Positions 1 to 8,508 of a stretch of 44,697 nt of DNA are shown here, one piece after another. Source of the stretch: a candidate division WOR-3 bacterium (GTDB lineage: Bacteria > Hydrothermota > Tepidihabitantia > Tepidihabitantales > Tepidihabitantaceae); assembly GCA_039801245.1 (NCBI GenBank), contig JBDRUF010000008.1:1-44697 (forward strand), given 5' to 3'. The number at the start of each line of letters is the position of its first letter. Position 1 is the stretch's first letter. Below the pieces are notes generated by a model. It was not told the DNA's origin. It searched no databases and saw only the letters and a program-made list of their open reading frames with translations. A program made the translations under genes and the position numbers.

Positions 1-1123
1 GTGAGCCATTAGCCGTTCTCTGGAAGCGTTCCTCAACCCCAACCCCATAGAACTCAATCACCCGCAGACCAGCATCATAGTCCGCAACATAGGCATAACT
101 GCCGGCTACCGCAACGCCATAGGCAGTGCCTCGGGTATCATAATATCCGACCTCATTGGGATGTGCCGGGTGAAACACATCAATCACCCGCAGACCAACC
201 CAGTCGTCTGCAACATAGGCATAACTGCCGGCTACCGCAACGCCATAGGCATAGCCTGGGGTCCGACAGTATCCGACCTCATTGGGATTTGCCGGGTCAG
301 ACACATCAATCACCCGCAGACCACCATAATAGTCCGCAACATAGGCATAACTGCCGGCTACCGCAACGCCAAGGGCATAGTCTGGAGTCCGACAGTATCC
401 TACCTCATTGGGATTTTCCGGGTCAGACACATCAACCACCCGCAGACCAGAATAAAAGTCAGCAACATAGGCATAACTGCCGGCTACCGCAACGCCAAGG
501 GCAGAGCCTGGGGTGTCATAGTATCCGACCTCCTGAGGATGTGCCGGGTGAAACACATCAATCACCCGCAGACCAGAAAACCCGTCAGCAACATAGGCAT
601 AACTGCCGGCTACCGCAACGCCAAGGGCAGAGCCTGGGGTGTCATAGTATCCGACCTCCTTGGGATTTGCCGGGTCAGACACATCAATCACCCGCAGACC
701 AGAATAACCGTCAGCAACATAGGCATAACTGCCGGCTACCGCAACGCCAAGGGCAGTGTCCGGGGTATTGCAGGTCCCGAGTCTTGTTGGAGTTGTGGGA
801 CTGGTTACATCCCATATCTCAAGACCTGCCTTTCCTCCTGCAATGTAGAGCCGATTTGACTCTTGCGCCAAGCCCCTACCAACGTCGCGGGTGTGAATAG
901 CCTCTGAAAGTTTCACCGGATTTGCGGGATTGCTCACATCAAGCACATAGACCCCACCACCAGAACCAACAAATGCCAGGTGCCGGTTCGGGTCAAGCAC
1001 CACCGCATTACAATAAGGACCAAATGGCCAGGAGCCTATCTCCCGGCAGTTGAGCGAGTCCAGGGCATAAACATTTGCGGTCAAAACAAAAAAGACCGCA
1101 ACTATCAGAACACATCTTTTCAT
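1..1123 (-). CDS. Secreted LVIVD-repeat beta-propeller protein, 3' end cut by window edge
   Basis: The frame opens at ATG 1123 behind a good Shine-Dalgarno (GGGAGGT) and runs off the left edge, so the C-terminus is missing. An N-terminal signal peptide (MKRCVLIVAVFFVLTANVYA) is followed by a diverged propeller segment and then near-identical 42-residue units containing GSYAYVADGYSGLRVIDVSD. These match LVIVD-type repeats, thought to form a surface beta-propeller. The last visible residues (GVGVEERFQRTANGS) look like the linker before a type IX-like sorting domain, by comparison with GVEEQ in the 35930 gene. No enzymatic motif is visible. It has its own consensus promoter, so it is probably transcribed separately from the upstream cluster. 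The role, perhaps binding or adhesion at the cell surface, is inferred. Confidence 0.85.
   Translation of the reverse strand, partial: MKRCVLIVAVFFVLTANVYALDSLNCREIGSWPFGPYCNAVVLDPNRHLAFVGSGGGVYVLDVSNPANPVKLSEAIHTRDVGRGLAQESNRLYIAGGKAGLEIWDVTSPTTPTRLGTCNTPDTALGVAVAGSYAYVADGYSGLRVIDVSDPANPKEVGYYDTPGSALGVAVAGSYAYVADGFSGLRVIDVFHPAHPQEVGYYDTPGSALGVAVAGSYAYVADFYSGLRVVDVSDPENPNEVGYCRTPDYALGVAVAGSYAYVADYYGGLRVIDVSDPANPNEVGYCRTPGYAYGVAVAGSYAYVADDWVGLRVIDVFHPAHPNEVGYYDTRGTAYGVAVAGSYAYVADYDAGLRVIEFYGVGVEERFQRTANGS
55..780 (-). repeat. 126-bp tandem repeats inside the LVIVD gene
   Basis: The 10-mer CCCGCAGACC recurs at 61, 187, 313, 439, 565 and 691, exactly 126 bp apart, and the sequence between copies is almost identical. 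Each unit encodes one 42-residue LVIVD unit on the minus strand. Near-identity at DNA level implies recent duplication or gene conversion. It also leaves spurious open frames on the plus strand. The right-hand end decays after about 760 into older, diverged repeats. Confidence 0.95.
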
Positions 1124-1148
1124 TTTACCTCCCTTGGAGTTTATCTAA

Positions 1149-1176
1149 TTATACCCATTTTATGTCATTTGTCAAG
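1149..1176 (-). promoter_or_regulatory. Consensus sigma-70-type promoter of the LVIVD gene
   Basis: On the minus strand TTGACA (1176-1171) is followed by a 16-nt spacer and TATAAT (1154-1149). Predicted transcription start is near 1142, giving a leader of about 19 nt that contains the Shine-Dalgarno. Both hexamers match the consensus perfectly. Confidence 0.85.
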
Positions 1177-1227
1177 AAGAAATGTAACACCGACAGATTG
1201 ACATTGACAAGGAAGGTTTATTATGTG

Positions 1228-1599
1228 TTAGTTCTTAGGCTCAATCACCAGCCGGAAGGTGTCTGACCAGTCTGACTCCTTACGGTCAATGTCTTTTGCC
1301 TTTGCCCTGATAAAGTAGAGTCCGGTCTGATAGTAAATGTGGGTGCGTTCAATGGTATCCCCGCTCTGGAAGAAATATGACCACTGCGGTTTGGTGGTGT
1401 CGCCCCAATCAATGAGATAGGTGATGACATTGTCCTCAGGGTCAATTGAATAAATATGAATCAAAACCGTGTCACCAACATCTGCCCGGTTTCTGCCGAA
1501 GATGACCGGCTTTTCCGGCGGCAGGTTTTTACCACAACCGCTTATGACCGAACTTACAATAAAAGTTGACCCGATAAGGAATAAAATAAAACACCTCAT
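1228..1599 (-). CDS. Small lipoprotein with PKD/Ig-like domain
   Basis: About 123 residues. I place the start at ATG 1599 because AAGGGG lies at the right distance; a longer frame from 1623 would overlap the previous gene. A hydrophobic segment ends in a lipobox (VISGC), predicting lipidation. The rest has a single beta-sandwich pattern with IDWGDTTKPQW and YFIRAKAKDIDRKESDWSD, typical of PKD-like domains that follow polar segments in secreted proteins. It is the last gene of the run that starts at pgsB; the next gene has its own promoter. Specific function is unknown. Confidence 0.8.
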   Translation of the reverse strand: MRCFILFLIGSTFIVSSVISGCGKNLPPEKPVIFGRNRADVGDTVLIHIYSIDPEDNVITYLIDWGDTTKPQWSYFFQSGDTIERTHIYYQTGLYFIRAKAKDIDRKESDWSDTFRLVIEPKN

Positions 1600-1612
1600 C
1601 TTGCCCCTTTTC

Positions 1613-2812
1613 TCATCTGACAATCAGAACCTTTTCTGTCCCCGCCTTTTTCTTTATGAAATAAATACCCGGTTTTAGAGAAGCGATGCCATTTGGTCCA
1701 GGATAAAAGTTTAACACCTTTTTACCAGCAATGTCAAAGAGAACCGCAGGGAGGTTCTGAAGGATGAAGGTTGAGGTTAAGGTTGAGGTAGGAAATAGGA
1801 TATTAGAATTAGTTTCTTCGGTGATGCCAATAAGGCTCACGCTCCAGTTCTCGCCGCCATCAGTTGTTACCACAACCACATCGGTTCCAGCTGCCATCCC
1901 TCGGAGCGAGTCGGCAAAGTCAATATCAAAAAGGGTAGAGTCCGCGCCTGAGTTCTGCAAAACCCAGTTGTTGCCACCATCAGAGGTATGGATTATCGTC
2001 CCATTCCTGCCGCAAGCCCAGCCGCAAGTCGGACTGACAAACTTTAACGCCCGGAGAAATCTCGCACCTTGAGGAAGATTCTGCTGCACCCAGGAATTGC
2101 CGCCATCACTTGTGTGCAGAACGACCGCCCTGAAGTTACGGTCATCACCACCAACAACCCAGCCTGAAAGGGAATCGGCAAAATACACATCATAGAAATC
2201 ATAGGTGGTGTCCTGGTGCAAGATTACCCAGGAGTCGCCGCCATTGGTCGTTTTGGCAATTATGCCCTGACCACCAAGAAATGTGTCGCCCTGAGGCCAG
2301 TGTCCGGCAACAAGAAAGCCATAATTACGGTCAAGAAAGAATACGCCCTGACACTCAAGGGTGTCTCCATGGGGAAAGGGCGGTTTCGGCAGAAAAACCT
2401 GCTCCCAGACAGCACCACCATCAGTTGTCCTTAATTGGACATAGTCACCACCTGCTGCCCAGCCAAACATATTATCAACAAACCTGATTCTTGCCGCATG
2501 CTTTGGACCACCTAAATTTTTCCTTTCCCAGGTATCGCCACCATTGGTAGTGCGCCAGATTTCGCCGGTCCTGCCGCAGGTCCAGCCTGAATCGGGTGTT
2601 AAAAAGAAGACATCAAAGAAGTCGCGGACGGTGAGAATGTTCACCTCATTCCAGGTGATACCAAAATCGCTTGTGTGGTAAATTAGTGTTGTATCCATTG
2701 TAACCACCCAGGCATCATTACCACCTGGTGGTGTTGCCACACCGTGGTAAATCAATGCCCAGAGTGGTGATAATAATAAAGAGACACTAAAAATGAGGAA
2801 CAACCTTCGCAT
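1613..2812 (-). CDS. Secreted YCF48/BNR-like beta-propeller with C-terminal sorting domain
   Basis: 399 residues with a signal peptide (MRRLFLIFSVSLLLSPLWA). Repeats of the form TTNGGDTWERKNLG, TSDGGNSWVQQNLPQG and TTDGGENWSVSLIG match the YCF48/Hcf136-like or sialidase-type BNR propeller. The C-terminus (LFDIAGKKVLNF, then LKPGIYFIKKK ending LIVR) is a type A, type IX-like sorting domain, so export across the outer membrane is likely. Start ATG 2812 has GGGAGAG upstream. It lies 17 bp after the C25 peptidase gene. A hexamer repeat (1766-1789) encodes the TSTLTST stretch just before the sorting motif. No catalytic residues are recognisable. Confidence 0.85.
   Translation of the reverse strand: MRRLFLIFSVSLLLSPLWALIYHGVATPPGGNDAWVVTMDTTLIYHTSDFGITWNEVNILTVRDFFDVFFLTPDSGWTCGRTGEIWRTTNGGDTWERKNLGGPKHAARIRFVDNMFGWAAGGDYVQLRTTDGGAVWEQVFLPKPPFPHGDTLECQGVFFLDRNYGFLVAGHWPQGDTFLGGQGIIAKTTNGGDSWVILHQDTTYDFYDVYFADSLSGWVVGGDDRNFRAVVLHTSDGGNSWVQQNLPQGARFLRALKFVSPTCGWACGRNGTIIHTSDGGNNWVLQNSGADSTLFDIDFADSLRGMAAGTDVVVVTTDGGENWSVSLIGITEETNSNILFPTSTLTSTFILQNLPAVLFDIAGKKVLNFYPGPNGIASLKPGIYFIKKKAGTEKVLIVR
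1766..1789. repeat. Hexamer repeat in coding sequence
   Basis: Four 6-bp units GAAGGT/TGAGGT/TAAGGT/TGAGGT follow one another on the plus strand. In the minus-strand gene they encode an alternating Ser/Thr/Leu stretch about 20 residues before the FDIAG motif of the sorting domain. Being in frame, the period does not break the gene. Confidence 0.7.
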
Positions 2813-2829
2813 TTACTCTCCCTTTCTTT

Positions 2830-5800
2830 TTATCTCAAGACAACTACCCTTTTCTCAACAGAGATTTTATTATTTCCAAGAGTATCGGTCAACCGCAAGA
2901 TATAAACACCAGCAGGCACCCGCTTTCCTTTTTCATCTCTAAGGTCCCAGAATAAACGATTATTAGCACCAGCTGAAAATGTCAATTGCCTGACCTCTCT
3001 ACCGGTAATATCAAAGACCGAAGAGCGAAGACCGAAGACCGGGGACCGGCTAATATCCAGCCAGACACCTCTGGTGGCTACACTGGGGAAAATCTTAAAG
3101 GTAAAAGGAAGGGCTGCGTCCTCTTTCTCACAGATGAATGTGAATGTATCAGGCGGATTGGTTGTCCACTTTATCGCCCGGTGGGGGACAATTTCAGCCG
3201 CTGGTGCAGGATACATCCCGGCAAATGTCCATTCCAGTCCATCATCGTGATTTTGACTCTGAATCCCAACTGTGGCAAAGTTATGGCTGTTACCCCAGAT
3301 GGTATCATCGTTCTGAACAAAAAGGTACTGGCACACAATCGGTCCATCACCGGTAAGGGTCTGATAATATGCCGGGTCGAAAAGAATCGCCTGAAAGGTC
3401 TGCTGTTCAGCGACAATGGGATTACGAAATCCATGGATGTGATAGACATTGCTCCATTCAACAATAAAGCGGTGCTGAGGCTCATCATAAAAGTAATACA
3501 CACCTCCGGCATTCAGCGTATCGGTTCGGAAATCATCCCAGAAAACCGCAACAAATCCATCTGGTCCCTGCGCAGATGGAATGTGCCAGTTATATGGGTC
3601 ACCAAACCAGGTATTGCCCATCGCAATATAGCCGTTATCACATACCGAGATTGTCTCATAATTTTGTCCGTAAAACCGGAAGGTAAATGGCAACTGGACC
3701 TCAACCGCACGGTCGTTACCGATAGTTATTCGTGTGCCTTGCCCGCCCTGATTCGGGTCAATCTCAATCCAGTTAAATTCTGGTCTTTCCTGATAACCAA
3801 TGTCAGTATCATCGTAGCCATAATAACCATATCGGTCAGGTCCGAACGGCGTTGAGGAAACAGGCTGTCCGATTGTAACAGAAAAACTTATCTGCTGGTT
3901 GAATCCTTCTGCGCCAGTCAGGGTTAGATAAAGCAGAAATTTATGCCCGATTGCAACTTCGGCATTGACCTGGACCTTAAAGCGGTCAATGGTATTTGCT
4001 GCTGAATCACCAGATGGAATATTACCAAAATATCCTGTTGAATCTAAGACCCTAATCGCTGCTGGGTTTGCAGAGCGCAATATACCGGTAACATTATTGG
4101 CATCTCCTTCGCCCCTGTTTAAAACCGTAATCGCAACCTCAACACTTTCTCCCGGGTCAAGAACGCCATTTTGGTCATAAACAGTGTAGCGCCTCCCATC
4201 AAAAGTAGGTCCGTGCACATCAATGGTGAAGCCGGAATACCAGATACTGTCCTCGCTGGCAATTCTCAAGCGTAATGGCAGCCTCTGACCGCTTGTGCAG
4301 GAAGGGGCGACAGATATCTGAAAAGGTTCAGCAGTCCCCTCCTGACCGGGTGCAAGTGAACCGTAGTTACGGACAGAGTCAGCTACTGAACAAAAGGAAT
4401 CGAGTGCGCTTAAAACGGCTATGGTATTGTTTGCGGTCTGACTTAGCCCGTAATTCTTTAAAACAACAGAAAGATTGGTCAAATTTCCTGGATTAACAGT
4501 GTCAGGTGAATGGCGCAAATGTCCTACAAACACCCCTCTAATTACACCCAAACTGTAACCCAAATGGGGCTTGAGATTCCTGCCAGTTACGGTAACAAAC
4601 ATAGTGTCAGCGGTTGTTGTGGAAATATTGAACCGGGCAAAACCAGCGCGGTCGGTCCGTCGCACTTCCTGAACTTCACCAAGTTTGAATAAGCACACCT
4701 GGGCATTTTCAACTGGATTTCCCATTGCATCACGCACATTAACCGAAAAAGAGGTCGTGCCCACTGGATATTCGCTGGGATAGGAAACGACAATCTCCTG
4801 CGGAACACCCGTCCACATCTCCATTGCCGGGTCACCAAGGAGATTGTAGACATGAAAATAAATGACAAGGTCTTCAGAATCCGCGCGCAGGGGGAAATTA
4901 ATCAACTGCTCAAGTTTACCGCAATACATCGCCGGACCCAGGGTAGTAATGCTGCGGTCAAAAATTGCCTGATAAATCCCATAGTCCATACAGTTGTTCC
5001 ACCTCGTTGAAGTTCCAGTATAGGATGCACCCCAGAATCCCACACCACCTTTGGGCGCAGTTGGCGTTCCTGCTCGCAACCAGGCTTCACCAAAACAGGG
5101 GTTTGCCTGATAATTGCCGGTCCCACAATAGAGGCTGGTGATAACTGGTAATTTCCAGCCATTATTGAGATTATAAACATCGCTAATCTGAAACTGGGGA
5201 TAATTCCAGCCGCTTGCCTGCCCCCAACCTCGACCGTTGATAAACAAAACACCGTTATTCACAGAGGTATCAATCGGTCCGCGACCAGAAGCGGTAGGTG
5301 GATAAAAAACGGTATCAACGATGTTGAACCCTTTTGCCAAAAGTTTTTCCCGAATGCGGCGTTTGGTCACGAGCGCGGTAACCGCTGGTGTCCCTCCTTC
5401 CTGATAACTTGTCCCGACCATCAGCGCCCGTTTAAACCAAAAGGTATCTTCAGTATAAGGATTGGACTCATAGCCGATAATCTTTGCGACGATGCAGTCA
5501 AGTTCAGAAATGTTCGCTGCTGGCAGTCTGCCGACAAAAAGGTCGCTGAGAAAATCTTCACCATCAACAAGGGAATAAGGATGGTCTGTTACACAGGAGG
5601 TGGCACCAGGGGTAGGAAAGGCAGGAATCTTGTTTATGGCACCGACAAGTAGAACATATTCAATTTTAGGGCTCCAGTTCTGATACGCCTCGCGAATAAA
5701 GTTTCTAATCTGGTCTCGTTGGGTGCCGGTCTCTGAGGTCTTCTTAACCCAAACCTTAAAACCCTTCCGCTCCTTCCACCTTGCCAGAGGTAAAATGTTA

Positions 5801-6192
5801 TCATAAAAATCATCCGGCACGATAATCAGATAACCTCTCAGTCCATCCTCCTGGTGAAGTTTAAAATGCCACGGGCAAATTATTTGTGCCATCCCACCTT
5901 TGGTTGCCACTCTGTCAATTGACTGGTTATAATTTATACTAAGTTTGACCTCCTTTTCGCTCCGGATAATTAAAGGCACAACTTCAATTCCAGCGGCAAT
6001 CATCCTGGTTCCAAATTGCCATTGACATTCATCATCGGTCCGCACCTCTGGTAATCGTTCGCCTAATACCGGCACAAGAACTGCCACCGCCCTTGATGTT
6101 TCTGTTGGAACAAATCTAATTTCAATCTGGTCATTGGTGATCAGACCGGCCTGGAGATTAGCAGCAATTAAAAAGAGTAACAATTGGCTCAT
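2830..6192 (-). CDS. Gingipain-like C25 peptidase homologue with sorting domain; catalytic His replaced
   Basis: 1120 residues. A signal-like N-terminus precedes the C25 fold at about 118-460: YLIIVPDDFYDNILPLARWK, EYVLLVGAINKIP and LFVGRLPAANISE are typical of the family. The Cys is kept (C356 in TSLYCGTGNY), but the GHG motif is GWG, with Trp323 33 residues before C356. RgpB has His211 and Cys244, also 33 apart. Proteolysis may therefore be lost or altered. Ig-like modules follow, then a domain with DDTDIGYQERPEFNW, and a C-terminal sorting domain (FDITGREV, ending KRVVVLR). ATG 6192 directly abuts the preceding stop and has AAGGAG. In type IX systems C25 enzymes act as sortases or virulence proteases; whether this one is active is unknown. 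Confidence 0.85.
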   Translation of the reverse strand: MSQLLLFLIAANLQAGLITNDQIEIRFVPTETSRAVAVLVPVLGERLPEVRTDDECQWQFGTRMIAAGIEVVPLIIRSEKEVKLSINYNQSIDRVATKGGMAQIICPWHFKLHQEDGLRGYLIIVPDDFYDNILPLARWKERKGFKVWVKKTSETGTQRDQIRNFIREAYQNWSPKIEYVLLVGAINKIPAFPTPGATSCVTDHPYSLVDGEDFLSDLFVGRLPAANISELDCIVAKIIGYESNPYTEDTFWFKRALMVGTSYQEGGTPAVTALVTKRRIREKLLAKGFNIVDTVFYPPTASGRGPIDTSVNNGVLFINGRGWGQASGWNYPQFQISDVYNLNNGWKLPVITSLYCGTGNYQANPCFGEAWLRAGTPTAPKGGVGFWGASYTGTSTRWNNCMDYGIYQAIFDRSITTLGPAMYCGKLEQLINFPLRADSEDLVIYFHVYNLLGDPAMEMWTGVPQEIVVSYPSEYPVGTTSFSVNVRDAMGNPVENAQVCLFKLGEVQEVRRTDRAGFARFNISTTTADTMFVTVTGRNLKPHLGYSLGVIRGVFVGHLRHSPDTVNPGNLTNLSVVLKNYGLSQTANNTIAVLSALDSFCSVADSVRNYGSLAPGQEGTAEPFQISVAPSCTSGQRLPLRLRIASEDSIWYSGFTIDVHGPTFDGRRYTVYDQNGVLDPGESVEVAITVLNRGEGDANNVTGILRSANPAAIRVLDSTGYFGNIPSGDSAANTIDRFKVQVNAEVAIGHKFLLYLTLTGAEGFNQQISFSVTIGQPVSSTPFGPDRYGYYGYDDTDIGYQERPEFNWIEIDPNQGGQGTRITIGNDRAVEVQLPFTFRFYGQNYETISVCDNGYIAMGNTWFGDPYNWHIPSAQGPDGFVAVFWDDFRTDTLNAGGVYYFYDEPQHRFIVEWSNVYHIHGFRNPIVAEQQTFQAILFDPAYYQTLTGDGPIVCQYLFVQNDDTIWGNSHNFATVGIQSQNHDDGLEWTFAGMYPAPAAEIVPHRAIKWTTNPPDTFTFICEKEDAALPFTFKIFPSVATRGVWLDISRSPVFGLRSSVFDITGREVRQLTFSAGANNRLFWDLRDEKGKRVPAGVYILRLTDTLGNNKISVEKRVVVLR
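3014..3048. repeat. Heptamer repeat (AAGACCG)5 inside the C25 gene
   Basis: Five consecutive 7-mers on the plus strand: AAGACCG, AAGAGCG, AAGACCG, AAGACCG, GGGACCG. They encode residues about 1049-1060, immediately before the VFDITGREV motif of the sorting domain. Related 7-bp-period sequence occurs at 34597-34663, 35512-35546 and 37243-37286. Confidence 0.8.
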
Positions 6193-7440
6193 TTAGAACT
6201 CCTTCTTGACGGTAACTATGCCAAGGTCACGGTCAAGAACGAGGAAATAACTGGTTTCAGTTACCACCCCTACCCCATAGGCATAAGGTGTCTTAATCTG
6301 TGCCATAAGATAAGGCTCAGAAGGGTTGGCGCAGTTGACAACCGCAACGCCACCTGAACCGCAGGCGATAAAAATCAGACTATCATCTACAGTAACCGAG
6401 TTGGCATAGCCATCGAGTGCAATCCTACTCAATTCCCTCAAATTGCCTGGTTCGTGAGCATCAATTACCATCAATCCATCCCGTCCATCAGCCACATATA
6501 ATCTCGCATCATTTACCGTCACTCCGCGGGCATTCCCAGGCGTGTCAAAACCGCTTAATTGAACCGGCGGAAATGTGTCCAGACGCCAAGCGGCGACACC
6601 CAATTGCTCGCAGGCAACAAAACCTCGATGATCAGCTATCACCACACTACGGCAGTTGCGCGGATAATAGTATTGGAATCTGAGATTCGGATAACGGGGG
6701 TCAGTTATATTTACGGCGAGAAACTGAGCACCAGCAGCAATATAAGCCCAAGTGTCCTGGACCGCAATATCATACCCATATCCGGGCTGAGGATATTCAA
6801 GAACTCCTACAATTTTAAGGCTTTCAGGATTCTGGATATTAACTATCATCAGTTCCTTATACCCGTACGCAATATAGGCGAAACTGTCCTTAACCGCCAC
6901 CCCCCAGGCAACATTGAGTGAATCCATTATCCGTGCAAGAAATAGCGGTGAGACCGGATTGGTTATATCATATACTGCTAAACCCGCCTGTCCGTCAGCG
7001 ATATAGGCACGATTTCCCTGAACTGCAATGTCGTGTGGATACCCCTGGGTTTTCAACGAGTTGACGATGATAAACCTCTGAATGACAAAACTCCTTGTTT
7101 CCGACCATTCACTCCAGACGCCCTTCTCATTTTGCACCCGCACCCGCCACCAGTAGCTGCCATCGGTTTTCAGATTCACACTTGTAGAATTTTCAGAGGT
7201 GCTGTCAGTAACGACAATAGATTTAAATTTGGCATCTTCTGCCACCTCAAGAACATAGATTTCACCATCCGCAACATCCTGCCATAAAAATGTTACCTCT
7301 GAGGAGTTGAGAATCGCATTGTCTGCAGGTGCCTCAAGAGAAACTGGTGAAGGTGCAGGCAACGGTCTTATGCAGGTAAGTGTAAAAATCTGAAATAGAT
7401 AGACAAAAAACCCGAGAAATATTATCAACCACCGCCTCAT
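6193..7440 (-). CDS. Putative lipoprotein with FN3 domain and LVIVD propeller
   Basis: 415 residues. The N-terminus is hydrophobic and ends near FTLTC, an imperfect lipobox, so lipidation is possible but not certain. Residues about 30-120 form a fibronectin-III-like module (YWWRVRVQNEKGVWSEW). The rest is a diverged LVIVD propeller with units such as NRAYIADGQAGLAVYDITNP and SLIFIACGSGGVAVVNCANP. There is no obvious sorting domain; it ends GIVTVKKEF, suggesting a periplasmic or outer-membrane-anchored partner rather than a secreted substrate. Start ATG 7440 follows GGGAGGTG. Its stop is immediately followed by the C25 start, so the two are translationally linked. Confidence 0.8.
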   Translation of the reverse strand: MRRWLIIFLGFFVYLFQIFTLTCIRPLPAPSPVSLEAPADNAILNSSEVTFLWQDVADGEIYVLEVAEDAKFKSIVVTDSTSENSTSVNLKTDGSYWWRVRVQNEKGVWSEWSETRSFVIQRFIIVNSLKTQGYPHDIAVQGNRAYIADGQAGLAVYDITNPVSPLFLARIMDSLNVAWGVAVKDSFAYIAYGYKELMIVNIQNPESLKIVGVLEYPQPGYGYDIAVQDTWAYIAAGAQFLAVNITDPRYPNLRFQYYYPRNCRSVVIADHRGFVACEQLGVAAWRLDTFPPVQLSGFDTPGNARGVTVNDARLYVADGRDGLMVIDAHEPGNLRELSRIALDGYANSVTVDDSLIFIACGSGGVAVVNCANPSEPYLMAQIKTPYAYGVGVVTETSYFLVLDRDLGIVTVKKEF

Positions 7441-7456
7441 TTTGCACCTCCCATAT

Positions 7457-8473
7457 TCAATCCTTTTTCCTTTTACTATCCAGCGTTAATGGCAGGTTTA
7501 CACCCAACGAAACCCGGCTCGCTCGGTATTCCTTTACCTCCTCAACCTCACCATTATATGGCGAATCCACCTCACGCCACTCTAACTCATATTTCAAGAC
7601 CAGCGTAAAAGGGTTAAGCCGGAAATCACCACCGGCAGCAATTGTCTGGGTCCGGTCAACTCTGCCGTAATGATAAGGGTCAATGGTAATCGGATTATCG
7701 GTTGTATATTGCCGATGGCAAAACCTATATCCTGCCTCAACCCCGAACCGGTCAAAAACACGGGGACGGGTAGCAATGGTAATCTCAAAGCGGTGCTCTT
7801 GATAAGATATGTCTGGAACCGGTCCTTTTGCCCGCGCAATCTTAAACTGATACTCACCCTGTAAATTTATATTTTTCCTCGGTCTCCATCCTAACTCAAC
7901 TCCAAGCCGGTGTGCCCTTGTGTCATAATAGTCAAACCTTTTAAGATAGTCATCAATCTCAAACCGGTAATTGGGGGTTATAAGAAGGTTTCCGAAACCG
8001 CGGTGAAAATCGATACCAAGAAGATGCTCACCATATCTGCAGGGAAAATAACCTCCTTTTATTTCCGGGTCAGGATAATACCGGATAAGATAGTTTGGCA
8101 TCCAGATGTAAGAAAAGAAAGATCTGCCCAGTTTACCTGCCTCCTGTTCAATACGGGTATTGATTAAACCATAACTCTTTTCCTGATTAACAACATACTG
8201 ATGCAGTCTCAGTCTGAGCCTAAACCCGGTATTCCTTGTAAAAACACCTCTCAGGTCAGCGGTAACTTTCAAATCAATATCATCTGCCGAATGATAAGGA
8301 TAGCGGGCAGGGTTTTCACCGAGACGGAATTTCTGCAAATCCGCAGGCGAGAGATAGAAAATGTTGTTATCATATTCAATATTGGCATCGAATGAACCGT
8401 TCCACCGCACCGCTCCTTCAGCAGTAAAAAGAAGAGAGAATGTAATGAGTAGGAAGATTGTTCTTGCTCTCAT
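7457..8473 (-). CDS. Predicted outer-membrane beta-barrel protein
   Basis: 338 residues with a signal peptide ending near TAEGA. The body consists of alternating amphipathic strands with many Tyr/Arg and turns (FRLRLRLHQYVVNQ, LLITPNYRFEIDDYLKRF, FGVEAGYRFCHRQY, FTLVLKYELEWREV), as in porin-type barrels of roughly 12-16 strands. I do not recognise the family. The last residues are SKRKKD rather than the usual terminal aromatic. It starts 35 bp after pgsW and stops 16 bp before the next gene, all on one strand. That makes it a candidate outer-membrane partner for the polymer made by PgsBC, which is inference only. Confidence 0.7.
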   Translation of the reverse strand: MRARTIFLLITFSLLFTAEGAVRWNGSFDANIEYDNNIFYLSPADLQKFRLGENPARYPYHSADDIDLKVTADLRGVFTRNTGFRLRLRLHQYVVNQEKSYGLINTRIEQEAGKLGRSFFSYIWMPNYLIRYYPDPEIKGGYFPCRYGEHLLGIDFHRGFGNLLITPNYRFEIDDYLKRFDYYDTRAHRLGVELGWRPRKNINLQGEYQFKIARAKGPVPDISYQEHRFEITIATRPRVFDRFGVEAGYRFCHRQYTTDNPITIDPYHYGRVDRTQTIAAGGDFRLNPFTLVLKYELEWREVDSPYNGEVEEVKEYRASRVSLGVNLPLTLDSKRKKD

Positions 8474-8508
8474 ACCATCAGCCTATAGATAACAAGGAAG
8501 CTCTGAAA

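Noticed and set aside
61-780. Regularly spaced repeats that could suggest a CRISPR array
   Set aside because: The units are 126 bp, contiguous and coding; there are no unique spacers and no cas genes.
161-900. Two overlapping plus-strand frames with regular 42-residue repeats
   Set aside because: They are the antisense image of the 126-bp LVIVD repeats; the minus-strand frame has a signal peptide, ribosome site, promoter and family motifs.
2986-3855. 289-codon plus-strand frame opposite the C25 gene
   Set aside because: No ribosome site or recognisable domain; the opposite frame has strong C25 and sorting-domain motifs.
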